From: Alphaproteobacteria bacterium
Lineage (GTDB): Bacteria; Pseudomonadota; Alphaproteobacteria; Sphingomonadales; Emcibacteraceae
DNA length: 64,000 nucleotides
Direction: 5' to 3'
NCBI GenBank assembly: GCA_030428615.1
Contig: JAUIDN010000005.1
Span: 90,916 to 154,915, forward strand
This document shows positions 35,186 to 44,743 of the stretch, in pieces (positions within the stretch are counted from its first letter, which is position 1; every line of letters begins with the position of its first letter). A model generated the notes under the pieces. It saw only the letters and a list, made by a program, of their open reading frames with translations. It had not been told where the DNA came from and searched no databases. A program made the translations under genes and the position numbers.

Positions 35186-36136
35186 TTATTTGATTGCTTC
35201 AAGCGCTAACTGAATACGGTTCGCCTGAGCCGGGGTAATCATGCTGCCGAGCACCCTTCCGAAATGCGGATGATATGCACCGGAAAAAATATACTGGTAG
35301 CGATATGCTGCTAATGTTGCCTTCTCAATGCGTGATGTTTCTTCGCAAGAAACGTCGCGACCGCACGCCAAAGCAAAATAGCTTGCATCTGCTTCAGCCT
35401 GACGCTGGAGAATGCCATCGACGGCGGCGACAAGTTCAATAAATTCTGTGACGCCCTGTTCACGTTCTTCCGCTGTAATGCTTTTATCGTGACGAACCCA
35501 TTCAAGTTCATCAATAATGGCGTGTTGGCTTTCCTCCCGCCAATGAAAAAGGAATACATCCTTCCAAAGCGGCGATAAGTTGTCCATCGGTTCGATACTG
35601 TCGCGGTAATGAGCTTGTGTGAATAATTCTATGTCCAATGTAAGCGCAAGCACTGCCCAGGTTGATTTACTCAGAACAGCATGGGCAACATCATTTGGTT
35701 GTGCTGTAAATGTGTAGCCTTCTGGCATTACATCATCACACATTTCATCTATCTTGCGAAAAAGCTGTTGATGTTTTAATTCCTCCTGACTGAAACGAAC
35801 CAATGCTTCCAAAGCAATCTGGTCGCCAAAATTATAATCCTGTCCAATTTCCAGTATCTTCGTATTGATGAAGCGTTCGACCAATCCAAAAATATTCGCA
35901 TAGGTTCGCCCTTGAATTTGACTTAGGAATAGTTTGTCACCGTCACTAAGCCCTCCAATGTCCGCGACCTTCGAAAGACTGTCGGGCAGAAATTTTTGTT
36001 TTATGTCGAATTGACGCCCACGAATTACATCTTGGTCAATGTCCCAATTTACGCGTTTTGAGTTTTCAATACATTTTGCATAACGCCCTGTGGTATCGAA
36101 CTCACTGTCCGCAATGACCTTATTTATCATATTCAT
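35186..36136 (-). CDS. AurF-like ferritin-fold diiron oxygenase
   Basis: This 316-residue, mostly helical protein has two diiron ligand motifs: ExxH in EELKHQ and H-x3-E-x2-H in HWREESQHA. Additional Glu residues lie in the preceding helices (LVERFIN, LDIELFTQ). The H-x3-E-x2-H pattern is that of AurF-type N-oxygenases rather than of ferritins, which have ExxH twice. A strong AAGGA site precedes the ATG. It heads the minus-strand cluster with the MddA-like gene and is divergent from a CadC-like regulator gene. An oxidation of an amine or sulfur compound is plausible, but the substrate is not known. Confidence 0.65.
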   Translation of the reverse strand: MNMINKVIADSEFDTTGRYAKCIENSKRVNWDIDQDVIRGRQFDIKQKFLPDSLSKVADIGGLSDGDKLFLSQIQGRTYANIFGLVERFINTKILEIGQDYNFGDQIALEALVRFSQEELKHQQLFRKIDEMCDDVMPEGYTFTAQPNDVAHAVLSKSTWAVLALTLDIELFTQAHYRDSIEPMDNLSPLWKDVFLFHWREESQHAIIDELEWVRHDKSITAEEREQGVTEFIELVAAVDGILQRQAEADASYFALACGRDVSCEETSRIEKATLAAYRYQYIFSGAYHPHFGRVLGSMITPAQANRIQLALEAIK

Positions 36137-36373
36137 TGTTTTTTCCTTCGCATCCTCATTAAGTTAATATTTTCGTGTTTTTTCACGCTGATCCTTATAG
36201 GTCTTTGGTAAAACCCCTGCTTGAAGAGCAGATGCAAAATTGATGTAAATAGATAAAATTTACGTGGGGAATAGCTGGGGAGAAGATGAAGAAGTGAAGA
36301 AAACAGGGGGTTATTGCCGCTGGACGCATTATCACCGTTGATATATATTAGCAAAATATTCTCGAGGATTATT

Positions 36374-38332
36374 ATGCTATTTCGTTTTGATGACTTTGAA
36401 GTTGATCAGGAAAAATTTGAGTTGCGCCGAAACGGCGAGCCTCAGCATATAGAGCCGCAGACTTTCGATTTCCTGTATTTCCTTATAAGGAATGCAGATC
36501 GTGTCGTAACGCGTGAGGAAATAATTGAAGAAGTCTGGCAGGGACGGATTGTCTCAGATACAACGATTTCAAGTTGCGTTAAATCAGCACGAAAAATTCT
36601 TGGCGACGACGGCGAACATCAAAAATACATCAAAACGACGCGCGGCAGAGGTTTCCAATTTGTTGGCAACGTGGATACTGAGAACAAACGCGAAGGAAAA
36701 AACTTTTCTGATACCATCAGAAAACCTACATCCCACCTTACAAAACAGATCGCGATCTACCTGTCCATTGCTGCTCTTGTTTTTGTGATCGGACTTATGC
36801 TTTTTAACAGGTATCAAAGCAGCCCCACAACATTTACTTCCTCAAACAGTGACGCACCGAAAAGAGTAACCGACGAATATACCATCGCCGTCATGCCCTT
36901 CGTTGATCTTAGCGCTGGTGGCAATCAGGAATATTTTGGTGATGGAATATCCGAAGAAGTGCTTAATGTTCTCACGTCCGTTGATCAGTTGAATGTGATC
37001 TCAAGAACAACTGCATTTTCGTTTAAAGGACAAAATTTATCTGTCCCGGAAATAGCAAAGCGGTTAAACGTTAATTATATTGTTGAAGGTTCTGTAAGAA
37101 GCGCTGGTAATCGTATCCGAATATCAGCGCAGCTCGTTGATACCAGAAGTGACAGCCAGCTTTGGTCACAAAATTATGACCGGGAGTTGGATGATATATT
37201 TGCCATTCAGGATGATATCAGCCAGCAAATTGCAGCTGCATTGAAAGTAGAACTTATTGGCGGCAGCATCGGCCGTGCTGCGCCAACGGATAATATGGAA
37301 GCTTATGCACTTTACCTTCAGGGGCACCAGATTTTTTTAAACCGCGGCACACTGGGAGTTGCGAACAATATCGCCAATATCGAACGGGCGATAGGTTTAT
37401 TGCAGCAGGCCGTCGCATTGGATGATCAATTTGCTGAAGCATGGGCCGACCTAGCCACAAGTTATATTGTTATGCCCAGTTACTATGACAGGAATTATTC
37501 TTCTGCCCGTGTTGTACCACTCGCTACCGACGCCGCTGACCGGGCAATCAGAATTAACCCGCAATTATCACAAGCCTGGGCGGTTAAAAGTCTTGTTTAT
37601 CTAAGTCATCTGGATTTCGAACGATCAGAGCAAGCGATTATTCGCGCAACAGACCTGAATCCAAATAATGCGACCGCATGGTTATGGCAGGGACTTCATT
37701 TCGCCGCCGTCGGAAATCAGGGTAAAGCGATCGAAGCTATAAGCCGCGCAATTGAACTGGCACCCTCTGTGCCGATCAACCACAGTGCACTTGGCATGTT
37801 ATTGCATGCAAGAGGGCAACTTAACGAGGCGCTACCATCAATGGACAGGGCTATAAATGATTTAGGCTTCGAGGCAGGCCGTATTGACAGAGCACTTGTC
37901 GCAATATGGAGAGATAACCGTGATCAGGCACTTGATCACATGGTACGTTTTTTAAAAAATTACGATCAAATATCTGATCAGGAACTAAAAGCAAAAGTAA
38001 ACACATATATTGATGCCTATTACGACAGCAACCTGCGAGCTGATGCAGCCAAACTTCTAATGGCGGATATGAAAAAAGGTATTGATACAACCTTTGGTCT
38101 TTACATGCTACAGGACGCAAAAATATTCATTGATGATTTTGAAAATACTTTCGCCAATAAAGGGTTCATCCTTTCTCGGATCTATAACCCGATTGCCAGA
38201 CCGCTTTTTAAGCAAGAAATGTTCAGGGATTATTTAATCAGAATCGGCTTGCTTGATTATTGGCAAAAAAACAGCTTCCCCTATTTCTGCCGCCCTTCCG
38301 GGGAGAATGATTTTGAATGCTATATGGACTAG
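36374..38332 (+). CDS. CadC/ToxR-like membrane-anchored winged-helix regulator with TPR repeats
   Basis: It has 652 residues from the ATG at 36374 (CGAGGA upstream). The ORF track's extra 20 residues are not family-like. An OmpR-type winged helix occupies residues 1-100 (TREEIIEEVWQGRIVSDTTISSCVKSARKILGD). A single membrane segment lies at about 138-158 (IAIYLSIAALVFVIGLML). A periplasmic TolB-N-like domain follows (YTIAVMPFVDLSAGGNQEYF), then several TPR units to the end (AEAWADLATSY, ATAWLWQGLHFAAVGNQGKAIEA). Such proteins activate transcription from the membrane. It is divergent from the diiron/MddA cluster, its likely target, and is followed 48 bases later by a damaged paralogue. Confidence 0.85.
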   Translation: MLFRFDDFEVDQEKFELRRNGEPQHIEPQTFDFLYFLIRNADRVVTREEIIEEVWQGRIVSDTTISSCVKSARKILGDDGEHQKYIKTTRGRGFQFVGNVDTENKREGKNFSDTIRKPTSHLTKQIAIYLSIAALVFVIGLMLFNRYQSSPTTFTSSNSDAPKRVTDEYTIAVMPFVDLSAGGNQEYFGDGISEEVLNVLTSVDQLNVISRTTAFSFKGQNLSVPEIAKRLNVNYIVEGSVRSAGNRIRISAQLVDTRSDSQLWSQNYDRELDDIFAIQDDISQQIAAALKVELIGGSIGRAAPTDNMEAYALYLQGHQIFLNRGTLGVANNIANIERAIGLLQQAVALDDQFAEAWADLATSYIVMPSYYDRNYSSARVVPLATDAADRAIRINPQLSQAWAVKSLVYLSHLDFERSEQAIIRATDLNPNNATAWLWQGLHFAAVGNQGKAIEAISRAIELAPSVPINHSALGMLLHARGQLNEALPSMDRAINDLGFEAGRIDRALVAIWRDNRDQALDHMVRFLKNYDQISDQELKAKVNTYIDAYYDSNLRADAAKLLMADMKKGIDTTFGLYMLQDAKIFIDDFENTFANKGFILSRIYNPIARPLFKQEMFRDYLIRIGLLDYWQKNSFPYFCRPSGENDFECYMD

Positions 38333-38380
38333 CAACTTCCCCTAGTGTATCGTTTTTAGGACAAATGTTCTGGGACGGCT

Positions 38381-39049
38381 ATGATATATTCATTTGACGG
38401 TTTTGAAATTGATCTTGATAGATTTGAAGTCCGCTTGAACGGAGAAGTCCTTTCAACAGAACCGCTTGTATTTGATTTTCTTCACTTTTTAGCCAAAAAC
38501 CCAAACCGCATTGTAAGCCGTGAAGAACTCATTGATGCGGTATGGAACGGTCGCATCGTTTCCGATGCAACCATAACAAGCTGTATAAAATCTTCGCGAA
38601 AAATCCTTGGTGATAGTGGTGATCATCAAAAATATATCAAGACAGTCCGCGGTCGTGGCATTGAACTTTTAGCCAATGTAACGTCGAAAGAACCTGATTC
38701 CCAAACGGCAGCCCGAAAATCAATCCCCATCAGACCACCTTATCTTCAGTATGCGGCCATTGCCGGACTTTTGCTTATCGCAATTATTCTTTATTTTAAT
38801 CGAAACTCCAGCGACATTGGCACAGAAGATGATCCTGAAGTAGTTCAGTCATCCTATAGAATAGCAGTACTTCCTTTTGCGGACATGAGCACTGAAAGTA
38901 ATCAGAAATATTTTGCAAATGGGATCGCAGAAGAAATATTAAACCTTCTGGCAACCATAGACGGGCTCAAGGTGACGTCACGAACAAGTGCTTTTTCACT
39001 GGCGGAACAAATTTATCAGTACTGGAAATTGCGGATATCCTCGACGTAA
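38381..39049 (+). CDS. N-terminal fragment of the broken CadC-like regulator
   Basis: The 222-residue fragment keeps a complete winged helix (SREELIDAVWNGRIVSDATITSCIKSSRKILGD), a membrane segment at about residues 123-142 (YAAIAGLLLIAIILYF) and the first part of the TolB-like domain. The last ten or so residues after SLAEQ are out-of-frame sequence. If expressed as such it could still bind DNA at the membrane but would lack the TPR sensor part. Confidence 0.6.
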   Translation: MIYSFDGFEIDLDRFEVRLNGEVLSTEPLVFDFLHFLAKNPNRIVSREELIDAVWNGRIVSDATITSCIKSSRKILGDSGDHQKYIKTVRGRGIELLANVTSKEPDSQTAARKSIPIRPPYLQYAAIAGLLLIAIILYFNRNSSDIGTEDDPEVVQSSYRIAVLPFADMSTESNQKYFANGIAEEILNLLATIDGLKVTSRTSAFSLAEQIYQYWKLRISST

Positions 39050-39162
39050 ATTATATTGTCGATGGGTCGGTTAGAAATTCCGGCAATCAGATCAGGGTAA
39101 CAGCTCAATTAATAGAGGTTGGGACAGATACGCATCTATGGTCCAATACCTATGATCGTGAA

Positions 39163-40266
39163 TTGAACGATATATTTGCCATTCAGGACGAAATAAGCGC
39201 AGCCGTTGCCAATTCACTAAAACCACGGCTGATTGTAGAGGAGTTCCACCGCGACATCCCAACACAGGATATGGAAGCCTATACGCTCTACCTTCAGGGA
39301 CATCAGTTGTTTCTGGAGCGAAGTCGCGAAAATATAGTACGGGCAATTGAATATCTGGAAAGAGCCGTCAAAATTGACCCAGAATTCGCCGAAGCATGGG
39401 CCGACCTTGCTGCAAATTATACCGTAGTCAACTCTTACGGCTCGATTATGGATGATAAAATTGCAGACGCTAACGCATTGGATGCCGCCAATAAGGCCAT
39501 TAAGCTTAAGCCCGGCCTTGCCCAAGGGTGGGCCATCAAGGGATACTTAAATATCAAGGAATTAAAATGGGCCGAAGCACGCGAAGCTCTTGAGCGCGCA
39601 ACGTCGTTAAACCCCCGTAATGAAACAGCCTGGATGTGGCTGGGGTCAAGCTATACATCAACTGGTTTTTTTATTGACGCCAGTAATGCGTGTAAGAAGG
39701 CCCTTGAAATTGCGCCAAGGTCTGCGCTCAACCATGGCAACTTGGGCAGAAATTACCTGATGCTCGGGAATATCGAAGAAGCAAGAAATTCTATTGAAAC
39801 TTCAATCGCGACCGGCTGGTGGCCTGCCAGTATTGAGCGCGCCGCAATCGCCATTATCGACAAAGACAGGAAAAAAGTGGTGGAAGAATACGGGCGTGTT
39901 CTTACCCGGTTTGGCCAATCACAGGACCAGAACCTTACCGTTTACGTTGACGCCTATTTCGATCCTTCAATACAGAAAGACGCCGCCAGCTTACTTCAGG
40001 AAGATATGGAGAAGGACGGATTTCAAGCGATATTTGGAGCCCTTTTGCTTCTTGACGGTGAAACATTCATAGCATACGTGAAACAAAATAATATCGATGT
40101 CATCACTATAATGGCTCATCTATTTCGGCCGCCATTTAGACCACTTCTTAATCAGAAACCCGTTCAAAATTATATGCGGGAGATAGGATTGATCGACTAT
40201 TGGCAGGAAAACGGCTGGCCGGATATTTGCCAGCCTACGGAGAGCACTGATTTCATTTGTTCGTGA
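39163..40266 (+). CDS. C-terminal TPR fragment of the broken CadC-like regulator
   Basis: The ORF track opens at the first ATG of the downstream frame, but homology to the intact paralogue begins at 39004. It contains the end of the TolB-like domain (NDIFAIQDEISAAVANSL) and four or more TPR units (FAEAWADLAANY, AQGWAIKGYLN, ETAWMWLGSSY, NHGNLGRNYL). It ends in the conserved IGLIDYWQENGWPDIC tail. No ribosome binding site suggests that it is translated alone. Confidence 0.5.
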   Translation: MNDIFAIQDEISAAVANSLKPRLIVEEFHRDIPTQDMEAYTLYLQGHQLFLERSRENIVRAIEYLERAVKIDPEFAEAWADLAANYTVVNSYGSIMDDKIADANALDAANKAIKLKPGLAQGWAIKGYLNIKELKWAEAREALERATSLNPRNETAWMWLGSSYTSTGFFIDASNACKKALEIAPRSALNHGNLGRNYLMLGNIEEARNSIETSIATGWWPASIERAAIAIIDKDRKKVVEEYGRVLTRFGQSQDQNLTVYVDAYFDPSIQKDAASLLQEDMEKDGFQAIFGALLLLDGETFIAYVKQNNIDVITIMAHLFRPPFRPLLNQKPVQNYMREIGLIDYWQENGWPDICQPTESTDFICS

Positions 40267-40274
40267 AATCCAAC

Positions 40275-41504
40275 TTAGCCCAGATACCCGTCATCCAACC
40301 TCATTACTGTTTCCAGCAATACTTCAGCGCCGGAATCCAGATGTTTACGTGAAGTGTGTTCTTTCGGATTGTGGCTAATACCGTCTTTTGAAGGCACAAA
40401 AATCATGGCCGATGGGCAAATTCTGGCCATCATCTGGGCGTCATGTCCAGCACCGGAATTCATCCGCTTGTAAAACGTTACTTTTTCTTTCGCCACATCA
40501 GCAATAAGATCAACAAGCCGGTCATCAAATTTCACGGGTTCAAATCGGACAAGTTTCTCCATATCCACGCGCACGCCGTCTTCATCGCAGATATATTCTA
40601 TCACTTCATTCAGCATAAATTCCGCTGCTTTCAGTTTTTCCTCATCACTATTTCTAAGGTCAACAGTCATATAGACCTCACCGGGCACAACATTGACTAG
40701 ATTGGGCTTTGGGCTGATCACCCCTACTGTTCCAACCTGACCATCACCAATTGATTCCGCGATTTCATTTACAGCAACAATCAAACGCGCCGCCGCGAGC
40801 CCCGCGTCTTTTCGCATATGCATCGGTGTCGTGCCAGCATGGTTTGCCTGCCCCCTGAAAGTTACTCCGGTCCAGGATATGCCCTGAACATTTTCAACTG
40901 CACCGATAAAAATATTTTCATTTTCAAGGATCGGACCCTGTTCAATATGAAGCTCAATAAACGCATGCGGAATCACCGAACCACATTCCATTGTTCCAAG
41001 ATAATTGGCCCGAATAAGTTCTTCCAGAAGCGTCTGACCGTCAGTCGAAACAATATCATGTGCACTTGCAACGCCCATCCCACCTGCATAAACAAGTGAG
41101 CCAAGCATGTCAGGTAGAAACCTTACCCCTTCCTCGTTGGTGAAAATAGCAACACACAAATCAAGTTTGGGGGTAATATTATTCTCGACATAGGTGGTTA
41201 TTACTTCAAGTCCGCTAATGACCCCGTAACAGCCATCCAGATGCCCACCGTTACCAACAGTATCAATGTGAGACCCCATCATGATAGGAGATCCATTCTG
41301 CTCCCCTTTCAGGGTACCAAAAATATTACCGATCTTGTCGATTGCAACATCAAGGCCTGCATCCTTCATCCAGGAAACAAGTAAATCCCTGCCTAATTTA
41401 TCCTCGTCGGTAAGCGCAATGCGACGCGCACCCCCCTCGGATGTTTTTCCGATTTCAGCAAGCGCCGCTATGCGGTCATGTATTCTGTCTGTGTTTAGTT
41501 TCAA
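40275..41504 (-). CDS. M20-family Zn hydrolase (N-carbamoyl-L-amino-acid hydrolase/allantoate amidohydrolase type)
   Basis: This peptidase-M20 hydrolase of about 410 residues of the AmaB/HyuC/AllC branch has GSHIDTVGNGGHLDGCYGV (metal His and Asp), TNEEGVRF (catalytic Glu), ELHIEQGPILE, TFRGQANHAGTTPM in the lid domain and MNSGAGHDAQMM near the end. It removes carbamoyl or ureido groups from N-carbamoyl amino acids or allantoate. The track's GTG start lies inside the cysteine synthase gene. TTG at 41504 has GAGG seven bases upstream and gives MKLNTDRIHD, so I prefer it. The gene is translationally coupled to the cysteine synthase-glutaredoxin gene. Confidence 0.85.
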   Translation of the reverse strand: MKLNTDRIHDRIAALAEIGKTSEGGARRIALTDEDKLGRDLLVSWMKDAGLDVAIDKIGNIFGTLKGEQNGSPIMMGSHIDTVGNGGHLDGCYGVISGLEVITTYVENNITPKLDLCVAIFTNEEGVRFLPDMLGSLVYAGGMGVASAHDIVSTDGQTLLEELIRANYLGTMECGSVIPHAFIELHIEQGPILENENIFIGAVENVQGISWTGVTFRGQANHAGTTPMHMRKDAGLAAARLIVAVNEIAESIGDGQVGTVGVISPKPNLVNVVPGEVYMTVDLRNSDEEKLKAAEFMLNEVIEYICDEDGVRVDMEKLVRFEPVKFDDRLVDLIADVAKEKVTFYKRMNSGAGHDAQMMARICPSAMIFVPSKDGISHNPKEHTSRKHLDSGAEVLLETVMRLDDGYLG

Positions 41505-41509
41505 AAATT

Positions 41510-42994
41510 TTACCTCGGATGAAGCCACCCCGGAAGAAAGCTGTATGGATCTTTATTTACCTTATCATCGTAGTCAATATTAAGTTCTGCAAGTTTTTTT
41601 TGCAGTTTTCCATCCTTGCAATCCTCAAAAACATCTGTGCATCCACCGACAAATTTGCCGTCAATAAATATTTGAGGAAACGTATCCCATGTTGTTTTGT
41701 TTCTAAGCGCCGCACGCAATTTGCTCCCGCGGTTATTTTCCTGATATTTGGCCGCATCAATATCAATCGCTTTATAATTGATGCCGTAAGCCGCGCACAT
41801 CTTTTTTACGGACCAGCAAAATTCACACCACTCAAGTGCGAATATGACAACAGGGTTGTTTTTATCTGATATAATCTCATTCACTTCTTTTACTGCTTCC
41901 GGTTCGGGTGCTGCCTCTTTCTCTTTATCAGGCGCGGGCGCGGGCGCGACATCAAAGCGGTAATTCGGTGATGATTTTGAAATTTCTTCCTCTTCTTCTG
42001 TCATTTCCGTCGCAACCCAATCAAAAAGCGGGGTGCTTAAATAGCGCTCACCGGTATCAGGAAGCATCACAAGAATATTCGACCCGTCCGGAGCCGTCTT
42101 GGCGATTTCAAGTGCCGCAGCCATACCGGCACCAGCCGTGACACCAACAAAAACACCCTCCTTTTGAGCAAGGTTTTTGGAGCACTCCATAGCGAAATTC
42201 CCATCAACGGCGATCAAATCATCAATATGATGATCGTGAACCGCCTGCTCGGTGAGTTTTGGAATAAAATCCGGCGTCCAGCCCTGCATAAGATGGGGTC
42301 GAAAGTTTGGATGACTTTCCTTATTTGTCCCGTCAGCGTTTCTTGATTGCGGGATACCACTTGCCAAAAGACGGGCATTATCAGGTTCACACGCTATAAT
42401 TTTTGTATCCGGGCTTTTTGATTTTAAGACACGTGAAACCCCGTTCAATGTTCCACCAGACCCGAAGCCCGTCACCCAGTAATCAAGACCGATTTCAGAA
42501 AAATCATCCAATATTTCCACAGCGGTTGTTTTTTCGTGAATATCCGCGTTGGCCGGATTTTCAAATTGTTTTGATTGCCACCACCCATGGGTTTTGGCCA
42601 GCTCCTCTGCCTTCGCAACCATGCCGGATCCTTTTTGCGATGCCGGTGTCAGAACGACCTTAGCCCCCAGATAACGCATCAATTTACGCCGTTCTACACT
42701 AAAGCTTTCTGCCATCGTAATCACCAGCGGATAACCACGCTGTGCACACACCATTGCAAGCGCAATACCTGTGTTGCCGCTCGTTGCTTCAACAATCGTC
42801 TGCCCTGGTTTTAATTCACCGCTTTTCTCAGCGGCGGTGATCACACCCAGCGCCAAGCGGTCCTTAACGGAGCCAAGTGGATTGAAATATTCAAGTTTAC
42901 CATAAATATTTACATTCTTCGGCCCAATATTATTTAACTTCACAACGGGTGTATTCCCGATTGTTTCAACAATATTATCATAAATTTTACCCAT
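41510..42994 (-). CDS. Cysteine synthase-glutaredoxin fusion protein
   Basis: Residues 1-320 are a complete O-acetylserine sulfhydrylase (CysK type): PLP Lys in NPLGSVKDRLA, substrate loop EATSGNTGIA, and the phosphate-binding GSGGTL loop. An acidic/proline-rich linker (EEEEE, then APAPAP) leads to a C-terminal glutaredoxin at about 375-470. That domain has active site WCEFC and the cis-Pro and glutathione-site segment TFPQIFIDGKFVGG. The fusion joins sulfide-to-cysteine synthesis with thiol reduction in one cytoplasmic chain. GAGGA precedes the ATG. The M20 hydrolase gene follows 5 bases after the stop. Confidence 0.9.
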   Translation of the reverse strand: MGKIYDNIVETIGNTPVVKLNNIGPKNVNIYGKLEYFNPLGSVKDRLALGVITAAEKSGELKPGQTIVEATSGNTGIALAMVCAQRGYPLVITMAESFSVERRKLMRYLGAKVVLTPASQKGSGMVAKAEELAKTHGWWQSKQFENPANADIHEKTTAVEILDDFSEIGLDYWVTGFGSGGTLNGVSRVLKSKSPDTKIIACEPDNARLLASGIPQSRNADGTNKESHPNFRPHLMQGWTPDFIPKLTEQAVHDHHIDDLIAVDGNFAMECSKNLAQKEGVFVGVTAGAGMAAALEIAKTAPDGSNILVMLPDTGERYLSTPLFDWVATEMTEEEEEISKSSPNYRFDVAPAPAPDKEKEAAPEPEAVKEVNEIISDKNNPVVIFALEWCEFCWSVKKMCAAYGINYKAIDIDAAKYQENNRGSKLRAALRNKTTWDTFPQIFIDGKFVGGCTDVFEDCKDGKLQKKLAELNIDYDDKVNKDPYSFLPGWLHPR

Positions 42995-43177
42995 TTTCTT
43001 TTCCTCGAATCTTGCTTTTGTTTACGTTAATCAAACTCTGCTTGTGAGTTTCCGTTAATGGGGACTAGATACCGTACCAAAAAATATGGTGCTTGAAGAA
43101 AAGCTGCATATATAATGTATTTATAGTGTAGAAAGTATGGAGAATGCAGTAAAGCTAAATAAAACAGATTAAATTCA

Positions 43178-44677
43178 TCAATCCTCGCCACGGCTATCAT
43201 GGCCGTACATATTCATCATCAGCTTAATACTTATAAACTGCACAATCATAATGAAGAAAATAATATAAGGTGTTTGATAAAAGCCGGCGACGATGAACGC
43301 CAGCATGGTCATCACACCGTTTAATGCGGCATAGGCAAACTGGGTGGATACATGATCAATATGCGCGCACCCCGCCCCCATGGACGCAAGCACCGTGGTA
43401 TCGGAAATTGGCGACGTATGATCCCCAAACAAACCGCCACTTAAAACGGCAGCGATGGTTAAAATCATTGGTGCGTTAAGCGTATATGCAATCGGCACTA
43501 CAATAATCATCAGTATGGCGAAAGTCCCGTACGACGAACCGGTGGCAAACGACATCAGCGCGCCAAGGAAGAATACAATAAGCGGAAAGAAGCTTGGCTC
43601 AATCCTATCGCCAATCAGTGTGGCCAGATAGGCCCCTGTCTGCAATTCACGGCACAGCGAACTCAGCGTCCAGGCGAGTACAAGCACAAAACAAATAAAA
43701 ACAAGTTTCTGCATACCGCGAACAAACATATTCAGACTGTCATTATATGATTTATTTTGATGTTTTTTCAGCAGGTACGCGCAAGCGAGTGACGCAAAAA
43801 TATAGGAAAGACAAATGCCCGCACGTGCATGAATGCTTTTGATACCTTCCATATAAGCAAAATATCCTATGTAGACGACCATTGTAGCCAACATAACCGT
43901 AATCGGTAATAACACTGTACTTAACTTTGGCTCTTCTTCATGTTCCTCTTCCGCGATCTCATCATCAAGTGTGCCATCTATCAACGCTTTATTATAACGG
44001 GTTTGGGCGGCCGCCATGGGTCCAAAGTCCTTCCCCGTTGTTAAAATCATCGGTATCGATATAAGCGCGAGAAAGGCATAAAACTGATAGGGCCAAACAC
44101 TTAACAGAACGCTGAATGGTTCGCCTTCAATCCCAACGTCATTATATGCATTTTCAATAAGGCTCATGATATAAACACCCCAACCGACAAACGGTACGAG
44201 AATACTGAGCGGGGCCGCAGTCGTATCAATAATATAAGCGAGCTTTTCACGACAAATTTTAAGCTCGCGAAATACCGGTTTAAATAACGGCCCTACAATC
44301 AATGCATTACCGCTATCTGTAAAAAACACGCTAAGGCCGGTTGTCCATGCCGCGAGTTGCGCTTTACCGGGGCTGCCGATAAATTTCACCATCACGGATG
44401 CGAACGCGCGCGATCCACCCGATTTATCAAGCAAATGAATAAAACCACCGATAGTCAGCATAACCACCAGGACCTGTGTATTTGATCCGGAAGATACTTG
44501 TATAAAAGCATGTTCTTCAATAAGCTCTGCAAAAGCCATAAACGGGTTAAAGTCGGCAATGATCAACGCGCCGCAATAAGAACCAATCGACAGTGAAAAA
44601 ATAATATTTCTTGTATAAATTGCCAGAACAATACTAAGTGCCGGTGGCAATACGGATAAAACACCGTAGCTTTCCAT
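43178..44677 (-). CDS. NhaC-family Na+/H+ antiporter (copy 2)
   Basis: This 499-residue protein has about 12 hydrophobic segments. NhaC-type landmarks are TGLSVFFTDSGNALIVGPLF, IIDTTAAPLSILVPFVGWGVY, FATGSSYGTFAIL and LSGGLFGDHTSPISDTTVLASMG. It is aligned end to end with the gene 66 bases upstream and is evidently a tandem duplicate. The charged cytoplasmic loop differs (DDEIAEEEHEEEP here). Antiport of Na+, or of an amino acid as in some NhaC relatives, is possible. AGGGGAAGG precedes the ATG. Confidence 0.88.
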   Translation of the reverse strand: MESYGVLSVLPPALSIVLAIYTRNIIFSLSIGSYCGALIIADFNPFMAFAELIEEHAFIQVSSGSNTQVLVVMLTIGGFIHLLDKSGGSRAFASVMVKFIGSPGKAQLAAWTTGLSVFFTDSGNALIVGPLFKPVFRELKICREKLAYIIDTTAAPLSILVPFVGWGVYIMSLIENAYNDVGIEGEPFSVLLSVWPYQFYAFLALISIPMILTTGKDFGPMAAAQTRYNKALIDGTLDDEIAEEEHEEEPKLSTVLLPITVMLATMVVYIGYFAYMEGIKSIHARAGICLSYIFASLACAYLLKKHQNKSYNDSLNMFVRGMQKLVFICFVLVLAWTLSSLCRELQTGAYLATLIGDRIEPSFFPLIVFFLGALMSFATGSSYGTFAILMIIVVPIAYTLNAPMILTIAAVLSGGLFGDHTSPISDTTVLASMGAGCAHIDHVSTQFAYAALNGVMTMLAFIVAGFYQTPYIIFFIMIVQFISIKLMMNMYGHDSRGED

Positions 44678-44743
44678 TAAACCTTCCCCTTTTCTCTTTC
44701 ATTCACCCTAGAGGAAGCCTTGAGGATTGCAAAGTATTATTTT

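Larger units (their letters stand above)
38381..40266 (+). pseudogene. Frameshifted paralogue of the CadC-like/TPR regulator
   Basis: It has the same architecture as the preceding regulator: winged helix, membrane segment, TolB-like domain, TPR repeats. The reading frame breaks at about 39002-39003. The upstream frame runs through RTSAFSL and then leaves homology to stop at 39049. Reading from GGA at 39004 in the next frame restores GTNLSVLEIADILDVNYIVDG, matching GQNLSVPEIAKRLNVNYIVEG in the intact copy. Restoring one base gives 628 residues against 652. No slippery heptamer is visible, so programmed frameshifting is unlikely. A recent mutation or a sequencing error is the likelier cause. 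Confidence 0.8.

Noticed and set aside
36137-36373. Possible small gene or RNA in the 237-base gap between the diiron and CadC-like genes
   Set aside because: The only ORF (73 aa, minus) has no ribosome binding site and an unlikely composition; I saw no hairpin strong enough to name.
38999-39049. Programmed frameshift joining the two halves of the second CadC-like gene
   Set aside because: No slippery heptamer or downstream structure is visible around 39002, and the intact paralogue needs none.
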